Of a DNA stretch of 64,000 nucleotides, positions 56,848 through 64,000 are shown one piece after another (position 1 is the stretch's first letter; the number at the start of each line of letters is the position of its first letter). The notes under the pieces were generated by a model that worked only from the letters and a program-made list of their open reading frames with translations, was not told the origin of the DNA and ran no database searches. Position numbers and translations under genes: made by a program. The DNA is from Bradyrhizobium sp. Ash2021 (GTDB taxonomy: Bacteria > Pseudomonadota > Alphaproteobacteria > Rhizobiales > Xanthobacteraceae), in the NCBI RefSeq assembly GCF_031202265.1, contig NZ_CP100604.1, positions 3,578,501-3,642,500 of the forward strand, given 5' to 3'.

Positions 56848-56957
56848 GCGCAGGGAATGCCGGGTGCTTGCTGCACCCGCGGTCTCGTGTGCAAAAGTGT
56901 GCAAAAAACGCACACGAGCATACAGGTACAGTCGGAGCATTCCGGCATTCCCTGCGC
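56848..56957. repeat. nested 16-bp inverted repeat
   Basis: GCGCAGGGAATGCCGG (56848-56863) pairs perfectly with CCGGCATTCCCTGCGC (56942-56957). Inside it CTCGTGTGC (56884-56892) pairs with GCACACGAG (56910-56918). The element could form a cruciform or a branched RNA. It differs from the repeat 80 bases upstream. Confidence 0.78.
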
Positions 56958-57683
56958 AATGGTTTTACGGCTTATACCGCGCTCTCCCCGGCGACGAATT
57001 CGTCTTGTCACCGTCGCTGACGGATTGAAGGATTGCCAAAACCCGGTTGGGTCGACTTATCCTCCGCCAGCTTGACACCAGCAACGGGTGCCAGGACCAC
57101 ACGGTTTTGCCGTACGCAGCCGCTCGACTTTGCCAACCGCCTTCGTCCGAAACCGGACTTCGGCGGGTCAAGCCGGGCATTGGCGCCGGTCGTCTGCGCG
57201 CTGTGTTCGCTCACGGACCGAAGCCCGCCCTGCGAACACCACCACGCGCCCGACGCTGCCGCGTCCACCGCATCCCGCCCCACGTTCGTGACGATGGCCA
57301 ACGCCCCTCTACCGGGACGGGATGGCGGGAGTTATGCCGCTGATTTGGGGGGAGATGGGAAGAGGAATATTTTTGTTGGAGGGTCTGGACAGGGCAAATC
57401 ACGTTGAAACCGTTACAGAAAATCAATTTTCCGCGCACGTCGATAATTTGCCCGACGGGCAGAGGTAAGGGGGCCGCACAGCTGGTTGCTGCACTAACTA
57501 GCTCGACGACAGCCGACGGGTCGCGCGAATGCGAGCGTGATGACAGAGGACAGTAAAATGCACTTTAACTGTAATTCGAAGCTGCAAGCAGACCGTTATG
57601 AGTGACCCTGCCTGCTCGAATATCTTGGAGAACATTGACGTTTTTCGTGACGTCGTCTGACGTTCTTTCGCGGTATAAGGTGG

Positions 57684-60185
57684 TCAAGCGGTGGTAGGGC
57701 CGTCCCGGAGCATGTCCTTGAAGGCTGGCAAGACCATGCTGTCTTCGAGCACGCGGTTGATCGAATCTTCCACCTTTGATCCCAAGGCGTCGCGCGCGCT
57801 TGAGATTTGACGGACGCAGAAGGTGACGTCATCGCTCCAGAATTCGTCAAACGCGTTTGCGTGTTCAAACCTGGTATGTGCGGGCTCCGCGCGCATCAGC
57901 CGTCCGGCCAAATGGATAAAGTCTACAGCCATTCCTTCTCGGAATTCTTGGGGCGCGCCGGACGTCCCGGCTACTTGGAGTCCGAGGCTGATAAGGCAGG
58001 TTGCAATCTGCAGCGTCAAGTATGTTGTCCCCGTGTCAATTCTCTGGAATTCCATTGCCTGTATGAGTTCTTCAATGACCGGGTTCAGATGGTCCCTAAC
58101 AAAGTTGGTCGGAGCCGTTTTCCGGGCGATTGCCTGCCCGAGATGTCTAATTAATTCGTCCCGCTTGCGAATGTGAATCCACGAGGATTGCGTGTTCTCT
58201 GAAGCGCGGGGTAGACCATCAAGAAACCTTTTCAGCAGCAATTCATCGACCTTACTGGCTACATCACGCTGTTCATCGGTTCCTGCCGCAAGGCGAGAGG
58301 ATATTCGCGCGACATTTTGTTCGCGATAGCCGACCACCTGCATGAGTTTTTCGGCGAGGGCCTTTAGGTCCATGCCTGCGGGCCAAACAGCAAGAAACTC
58401 ATCGACCGTTTCGTCGATCTCGTGCCCATCCGTTGAATTCCGGGTTGCGACGAAGAGAAGTTTATTGAGAAAGGCTTCCGCTACCTCCATCCAAGCCGGA
58501 CGATCGCTTACGGCCGCCGGTTGGGTCACGCTCTCGACGGGCTGCGATTGCTCGCTGCTCCAAATTATGATCGGCTTAACCGCTCGTTCTCCGTCAATCC
58601 CCTGCAGCAGATCTTCGATGTAGGCCTTCACGCGATGCGAGGTAACTTGATCGAGCTCGCAAATTGCAAAAGGCCAATCGCCCGCCGCTTTGCTCATGCT
58701 ATTGGAAAGGAGGAAGGCCGTTGGTACGTCATTGTGGTCAATAACAACCAAATACCGGTCGTGGAATGCCTGGCGCTGCCTATCTCCCCGCTGCACATCA
58801 ACGATCGAGATTTTACCACGTAAACGGTCAGACCACTCGTTCGCCGTATCCACCAATTTTTTTGAGTGGCTTTCTACCGCCTTTGTATCCGGACTTTCCG
58901 CGTCCGGATCGACATCGCCCGGAGAGATCAAAATCGTAAGAGTGATATTCTCGTGTCCTTGCCGTGCGATGACCCTTTGCAACGCCTCGCTGCCGAGAAA
59001 GGGATCAACCAGGTAGGCGCTCGCGGTTTTCGGTTCTTCAAGCTTGACCTTGATCCAGCGAATAACCGCAATCTGACCGTCGACGCCCCTTTCGAACCAA
59101 AGGCTTGTCGGCGACCAGCTCTCTTTTCCGACAAGGGCCGCAACGCTCCGCCGATTGCGCCTGATCGTGTCAAAACCGCCTGAACGATCGCCGATAGAGG
59201 GTCCGCTGAAAGCAACGGTACTGACTCTCGGCCGATCTTGAAGGTCGGCGCTTTCCGGAGCCCCCCGAAAAACCTTCGGCAAAAGATCTGCCCGTCCAAG
59301 CGCCGCAATTCCGAACTCGAAGCCTTGTATGAACGTTCCTTCTAATCGTTGGGCAAGCTTGCCGTCCGGATTGAAGGCTTCCAGAACGACATCAGTGATG
59401 TGTGACGCAGCTTCGATTATCACCTCCGGGACGCCCGCTGGCATTTCAACAATATAGTCCGTCAGCAGCTCGTCATGATTGGCGAGGGACACGTGTAGAG
59501 TAAAAGGCCGATCCTGCGCGGCAGAGTGACGCTGAACACTGCAGCAGAGCATCGGAGCCTTACTACGAAAGTCAGGTTTTTCAGGAACGACCGTCAGAAG
59601 TGGTCCATTAAGGGAGACGTCGTTTTCTTCGCGATAAAGTCGATCGACCAAGCCAATTCGCCGTCCGCTCTTGAACGTTTCTCCGAGGCCGGATTGCTCG
59701 GCGATGAGCTCGATGAGTTTGAAAAGCGCGGCGGGGGCTCTTCCGATACCCTGCGATTTAGCTAAGCATTCACTGATGCGATCGATCCCACCGGAGATCG
59801 CCAGACTTCGACACCAGAGAATTGCCGTTCCGCTGGATCGAACCCAGGTTTTGCCTTCGCGGACAATGCTGGGTTCACCTAAATCCCCAGTAAATTCTGT
59901 GCTGGACTCAATAGGGCACTGTTTGGGAACTGAAAACCGGCCAAGTGCGATGTTTTCTTGAGCAGCAGTTGCTTCGTCGTCATTCAGTATTTTATCCCAA
60001 CAAACCAATTCAAGCCCTTCAAATGCCCCGAGGGGAAGACGTGTTGTCCCATTGGGTACTTTGTTTCTTGGCAGATTGGGTTTCGGATACGCGCCTGTGC
60101 CGCGAACGTCGCGCAAGAAAGCGTAGCAGAAGACCGGACTCTCGGCTTGCGCGGCGATGCCAAATACTGTCAGCACGAGCGACAT
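57684..60185 (-). CDS. unknown protein with a degenerate phospholipase-D-like motif
   Basis: The 833-residue protein matches no family I can name with confidence. It has no signal peptide with certainty; MSLVLTVFGIAAQAESPVF is weakly hydrophobic. Residues 394-500 look like one half of a phospholipase-D-type fold: VDPFLGSEAL opens it, FHDRYLVVID (His475, Arg477) resembles the HKD histidine region, and FLLSNSMSK (494-499) resembles the GSxN segment. The canonical HxK reads HDR, so catalysis may be altered. The N-terminal 390 residues and the helical C-terminal 280 have no motif I recognise. GGGAG lies 6 bases before the ATG at 60185. It follows the RX6H gene after a 172-base gap. An effector of a defence cassette is possible. 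Confidence 0.68.
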   Translation of the reverse strand: MSLVLTVFGIAAQAESPVFCYAFLRDVRGTGAYPKPNLPRNKVPNGTTRLPLGAFEGLELVCWDKILNDDEATAAQENIALGRFSVPKQCPIESSTEFTGDLGEPSIVREGKTWVRSSGTAILWCRSLAISGGIDRISECLAKSQGIGRAPAALFKLIELIAEQSGLGETFKSGRRIGLVDRLYREENDVSLNGPLLTVVPEKPDFRSKAPMLCCSVQRHSAAQDRPFTLHVSLANHDELLTDYIVEMPAGVPEVIIEAASHITDVVLEAFNPDGKLAQRLEGTFIQGFEFGIAALGRADLLPKVFRGAPESADLQDRPRVSTVAFSGPSIGDRSGGFDTIRRNRRSVAALVGKESWSPTSLWFERGVDGQIAVIRWIKVKLEEPKTASAYLVDPFLGSEALQRVIARQGHENITLTILISPGDVDPDAESPDTKAVESHSKKLVDTANEWSDRLRGKISIVDVQRGDRQRQAFHDRYLVVIDHNDVPTAFLLSNSMSKAAGDWPFAICELDQVTSHRVKAYIEDLLQGIDGERAVKPIIIWSSEQSQPVESVTQPAAVSDRPAWMEVAEAFLNKLLFVATRNSTDGHEIDETVDEFLAVWPAGMDLKALAEKLMQVVGYREQNVARISSRLAAGTDEQRDVASKVDELLLKRFLDGLPRASENTQSSWIHIRKRDELIRHLGQAIARKTAPTNFVRDHLNPVIEELIQAMEFQRIDTGTTYLTLQIATCLISLGLQVAGTSGAPQEFREGMAVDFIHLAGRLMRAEPAHTRFEHANAFDEFWSDDVTFCVRQISSARDALGSKVEDSINRVLEDSMVLPAFKDMLRDGPTTA

Positions 60186-60357
60186 GGCGAACTCCCGGCG
60201 CGCGTCCGGTCATCATGGACTTTGATCATCTTCAGTCTCGCCTCTTTGTCGCGTTCAGAAGTGACAGCGCATTTAACTTATCCAGCGATTTTGTGCACTG
60301 TCACCGCAATAAAATGGATCGGAGTTGTCAGCTATGGGCAGGCTTAAAGCCCCTGCA

Positions 60358-61698
60358 TCACTTTTTGGACTCGGCAACCCAAAAATTATATTGAGTTTGA
60401 GACAGCGTTGGAACGCTTCCCGGATTGATCAGCGTCACCAATTTGGCAAAACGATTTCGGCAGGCAGAATAGCTTTTCATCCGCTGATTGATAATCGTGT
60501 TTGGCAGCGATCCAAAATTGAGCATGATCGCTACCTCGTTCGGCGAGAACGATCGGATCATTTTTTCGTACCATGGGACCGCGGCGTTCGAAACTCCATA
60601 TGGATTACCAACCGCGCACGTAACTATAGCTTCTACAACGGCATACTGGGCGCTAGCGGGGACTGCGCTGCCGACCATTATTTCTGATAACCTCCGAGCG
60701 AACGGTGGCTCGTTATAAAAATTATTCATCTCGTTGTGCACGGCGAGGAGGTTTTGGCTCGCGTTCGTGAATATCGCGTGTAGTTCAGTCTCTCCCAGTA
60801 AACTCAAAAGACCGAGATTTTCAAAAAACTGTGACGATGCCTTGCTTCTCTGATTGTCTCCCTTGGCTTTGTATTCTTGATGTCGATCAACAAGATCAGA
60901 CTGGGCTTTGGGGGAGAGCGACGCCTTGAATGGCTCGAATACATTTAAAGCGTTCAGACGGGTCTGCTCTCCCGATGCTGGATCGCAATAAATCCCGTGA
61001 AGCGTACCAAACAATGCGTCACGCTGCGCTTCGAAAGTCTGTTGCAGGCGCTGAATCCACGTCTGAAGTTGTTCTTTTGTAAAGCCGGATGCTTTTATTG
61101 CGGCGAGGAACGCATGTAGGTCAACGCCGCGCGGATTGTGTTCGGCGGTCAGCGCGTGTCTTGAACACCTGCTCAGGAAAACGAGGAATTCATCTTCGTC
61201 TAGGTTACCCATCGACGGGTGCGCAGCTGAAAAGTTATTTCGTGTGTCTCGACACTGATCTAGAAAAAAGAAGCCATCCTCTGAAATCAAATTCAATTTG
61301 AGGCAGAGAGATAGAAGTTCGGCGTCTTTGAGATCCAACAACGCAGCTTCGTCGAAGGTGCTTCCGGTAACATGATGGATCACCGCGAGACCAAACCGTC
61401 GAACTTTTTCGCGAAGTTCAACCACCGCGGCATTCCATGCGTAATTAATCGCGCTGTCGAATAGGCCGGCTGAAACAGCCACGCACATTCGGACCACCGT
61501 CTCATTGCGGTGTTGATGCGGTATTTTTTCGAGGAGGCGAGGGAGATTCGTCCATGCGTGAGCGATCTGCTGATCGCTGGGCAAAGTAGAGCGCGCCACT
61601 CCCAGCACTTTGGTAAGATCGTCTAACATTTTCCCGGTCAGGGCTGTGGAATTGGGCAGCGCAATCGCTGTGGACGTTGGAGCGGCTGGAACCGTCAT
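60358..61698 (-). CDS. unknown protein with a HEPN-like RX6H motif
   Basis: The 446-residue soluble protein has, at residues 125-170, LKDAELLSLCLKLNLISE then DQCRDTRNNFSAAHP. The segment is helical, and Arg153-Asn154 with His160 gives an RNxxxxxH (RX6H) motif like that of HEPN ribonucleases of toxin-antitoxin and abortive-infection systems. The remaining 270 residues are helical with no motif I know. The base composition is more A/T-rich than the window average. It is the upstream gene of the two-gene cassette. A HEPN role is inferred from the motif and its helical setting, not from a family match. Confidence 0.62.
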   Translation of the reverse strand: MTVPAAPTSTAIALPNSTALTGKMLDDLTKVLGVARSTLPSDQQIAHAWTNLPRLLEKIPHQHRNETVVRMCVAVSAGLFDSAINYAWNAAVVELREKVRRFGLAVIHHVTGSTFDEAALLDLKDAELLSLCLKLNLISEDGFFFLDQCRDTRNNFSAAHPSMGNLDEDEFLVFLSRCSRHALTAEHNPRGVDLHAFLAAIKASGFTKEQLQTWIQRLQQTFEAQRDALFGTLHGIYCDPASGEQTRLNALNVFEPFKASLSPKAQSDLVDRHQEYKAKGDNQRSKASSQFFENLGLLSLLGETELHAIFTNASQNLLAVHNEMNNFYNEPPFARRLSEIMVGSAVPASAQYAVVEAIVTCAVGNPYGVSNAAVPWYEKMIRSFSPNEVAIMLNFGSLPNTIINQRMKSYSACRNRFAKLVTLINPGSVPTLSQTQYNFWVAESKK

Positions 61699-62024
61699 AA
61701 GCTTTGACCCGTCAAATCAATGATAAAGCGGAAAGATAACGCAACCTGAGCGCGCGCGAAAGCCGCTCGGGTGAGGGCTTTGCAATCGTCGCGAATTAGT
61801 TGATGCTTTCCTTGGTGTGAGAACCCGGACTTACGACAGGTCGGGGCCAATTTGGCGGCGGATGTTGCTCGAAAGCGCAGGAAACCTTGGCGGGTTTCTC
61901 AGGGGCAATTGGAGCGCCTCGGCGGACGCGCGGTCTTTGGCTCCATGCCGAGAGCTCTACGCCATGTCCAGAGCCGAAAGGTTACCGAGCTTCTTCACCA
62001 AGGCGTCCCTCTGCGGGCCATGCC
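61699..62024. other. intergenic region at the right side of the cassette
   Basis: These 326 bases between two minus-strand genes should hold the cassette promoter near 61700-61760. The rest has overlapping frames without recognisable protein and no hairpin terminator. It may contain remnant sequence from insertion; I see no direct repeat with the left side. Confidence 0.4.
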
Positions 62025-62993
62025 CTACATCGTCACCACGATCTTCCCGAGATGCCTGTTCGCTTCCATATGCTCGAACGCACGGCCGATCTCGGCAAAC
62101 GGATACACCTTGTCGATCGGCAATTGCAGCTTGCGCTGCTCCACCGCCGGCCAGATGTCCTTGCGCACCTCGTCAAAGATCTCGCGGATTTCCTCGATCG
62201 AGCGGGTGCGGAAGGTGACGCCGATATAGTGGATGCGGCGCGCGGCGTGCAGGTCGAAGTTGAAATCGGCATGCGTGCCGCCGAGCCGGCCGACATTGAC
62301 GATGCGGCCCTTGATTTTGGTGGCCTTGAGATTCTGGTTGGCGACCTTGCCGGACACCTGATCGACGATCAGGTCGACGCCTTCGCCGCCCGTGGCCTTC
62401 AGCACCTCATCGACCCAGCCGGGATCGCTGGAATCCACCGCCAGGTCGGCGCCGAATTCCTTCAGGCGTCCGCGGCGCATCGCATCCGTCGAGGAGCCGA
62501 TCACCATCCTGGCGCCCTTGAATTTCGCGATCTGCATCGCCATCAGCCCGACGCCGGAGCTGGCGCCCTGGATCAGGACGGTCTGGCCCGGCTGCAGCGC
62601 GCCGTTGGTGACGACCGCATTGTGCATGGTCGCGAGCGCGACGGGGAGGGTGGCCGCCTCGTCGAAGTTCATGTTGGAAGGCGCGCGGAACAAGCGGCCG
62701 TGGTCGGCCAGCGTATATTCGGCGAACGCGGCGCCGCCGGAGCCCATGATCTTGTCGCCGACTTTTACGCCTTTCGCGTCGGGCCCGAGTTCGGCGACTT
62801 CGCCGGCCCATTCCATGCCGAGCACGGTGCCAACGCCGCCGGCGGCGCCATGCACATGACCCTTGGTCATGCCGAGGTCGGCGCGGTTGAGGCCACAGGC
62901 GTGAACCTTGACCAGCACCTGGGTGCCCTTCGGCGACGGCTTGGCGACGTCGGTGATTTCAGCGCCGTTGGCGCCGTAGACATAGGCTTTCAT
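62025..62993 (-). CDS. zinc-independent quinone oxidoreductase-like MDR protein
   Basis: The 322-residue enzyme belongs to the medium-chain dehydrogenase/reductase quinone-reductase group and uses NADPH. It begins MKAYVYGANGAEITDVAK, has ACGLNRADLGMTKG, GMEWAGEVAELGPDA, and the nucleotide-binding motif LIQGASSGVGLMAMQIAK (residues 140-157). The zinc ligands of alcohol dehydrogenases are not present. I chose the ATG at 62993, where homology starts; the upstream extension is repeat-derived. It lies just after the unknown cassette and just before a nitronate monooxygenase. Confidence 0.9.
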   Translation of the reverse strand: MKAYVYGANGAEITDVAKPSPKGTQVLVKVHACGLNRADLGMTKGHVHGAAGGVGTVLGMEWAGEVAELGPDAKGVKVGDKIMGSGGAAFAEYTLADHGRLFRAPSNMNFDEAATLPVALATMHNAVVTNGALQPGQTVLIQGASSGVGLMAMQIAKFKGARMVIGSSTDAMRRGRLKEFGADLAVDSSDPGWVDEVLKATGGEGVDLIVDQVSGKVANQNLKATKIKGRIVNVGRLGGTHADFNFDLHAARRIHYIGVTFRTRSIEEIREIFDEVRKDIWPAVEQRKLQLPIDKVYPFAEIGRAFEHMEANRHLGKIVVTM

Positions 62994-63058
62994 GGGATCA
63001 TTCTCGGCTGGTTGGAGCGAAAGGGGTTTTGGGTAAATCGCAAAGCGGATTCGGTTTA

Positions 63059-63194
63059 CCTCGCCCCGCTTGCGGGGAGAGGTCGGATTGCATCGCAGAT
63101 GCAATCCGGGTGAGGGGGTACAGGTCTATCGATAGAGCATCTTGGCGGAGGCAGCCCCTCACCCCAACCCTCTCCCCGCAAGAGCGGGGCGAGG
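63059..63194. repeat. inverted repeat of CCTCGCCCCGC type with inner palindrome
   Basis: CCTCGCCCCGCTTGCGGGGAGAGG-like left arm (63059-63082) pairs with the right arm at 63169-63194 except for a two-base gap. GGATTGCATC-GCA-GATGCAATCC (63085-63107) is a separate perfect hairpin. This is a common dispersed repeat in Bradyrhizobium genomes. Confidence 0.85.
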
Positions 63195-63211
63195 GAGAAG
63201 CGAGCGGCCGC

Positions 63212-64000
<789 letters not shown>

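Larger units (their letters stand above)
56502..57683. other. 1.2-kb repeat-rich intergenic region
   Basis: No gene is convincing here. Two nested inverted repeats fill its first half (listed separately). The middle, 57000-57370, is GC-rich with several overlapping frames that look like degraded coding sequence. The last 300 bases turn A/T-rich, ahead of the cassette on the minus strand. It marks the left side of a probable inserted segment. Confidence 0.5.

Noticed and set aside
57033..57407. 124-residue plus-strand frame in the repeat-rich gap
   Set aside because: Low-complexity, looks like dispersed repeat DNA read in frame; no ribosome-binding site.
56611..57683. Possible CRISPR array or insertion sequence
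   Set aside because: Repeats are inverted, not regularly spaced direct repeats, and no transposase or Cas gene is present.
61817..62229. Short overlapping plus-strand frames right of the cassette
   Set aside because: They extend into the antisense of the quinone oxidoreductase gene and have no recognisable content.

Overview
The window is GC-rich chromosomal DNA of an alphaproteobacterium, most likely Bradyrhizobium or a close relative in the Nitrobacteraceae. The evidence is a Bradyrhizobium-type porin of the Porin_2 family, the cycHJKL (ccmI-ccmE-ccmF-ccmH) cytochrome c maturation cluster, a FeuP/FeuQ-type two-component pair, the NAD-linked formate dehydrogenase cluster fdsGBA-fdhD-fdsD, and several intergenic inverted repeats of the kind that litter these genomes. 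No rRNA, tRNA, CRISPR array, transposase or integrase was found.

Layout. 1-4.3 kb: the 5' part of a penicillin-binding protein 1A gene (minus strand, cut by the window edge), a YcgN-type cysteine-cluster protein, a 14-helix MFS exporter and a small conserved protein. 4.3-10.8 kb (minus strand): a response regulator coupled to a five-GAF histidine kinase, a ThDP-dependent enzyme and a YbaK-type deacylase. 11.3-15.9 kb: porin, several very small genes including a Flp pilin, Ku, and a metallophosphatase. 16.2-18.3 kb: feuP-feuQ. 18.5-24.2 kb: an unknown protein and the cytochrome c maturation genes. 24.3-31.3 kb: a Do/DegP protease, then a response regulator, a histidine kinase and glnE whose reading frames overlap in series. 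31.6-38.1 kb: a DUF3592 membrane protein, a TetR regulator divergent from an SDR / saccharopine-dehydrogenase-like / acyl-CoA ligase set, and two small secreted proteins. 38.4-45.5 kb: the formate dehydrogenase operon with a divergent LysR regulator. 45.6-49.5 kb: three SDR genes and a methyltransferase. 49.6-56.5 kb: two large sensor kinases, a 56-residue four-cysteine protein and a CDF metal transporter. 56.5-57.7 kb: a repeat-filled gap. 57.7-61.7 kb: an A/T-richer two-gene cassette. 62.0-64.0 kb: a quinone oxidoreductase and a partial nitronate monooxygenase.

How the parts fit. Most of the window is housekeeping: wall synthesis, respiratory cytochrome assembly, periplasmic protein quality control, nitrogen control through glutamine synthetase, and energy from formate. 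Five histidine kinases and three free-standing response regulators make it rich in signalling. The most novel part is the cassette at 57.7-61.7 kb: a protein carrying an RX6H motif in a HEPN-like setting, followed by an 833-residue protein with a degenerate phospholipase-D-like motif. Both are otherwise unrecognised. They lie beside repeat elements and differ in base composition from their neighbours, which suggests an acquired, possibly anti-phage or toxic-effector, two-gene system.
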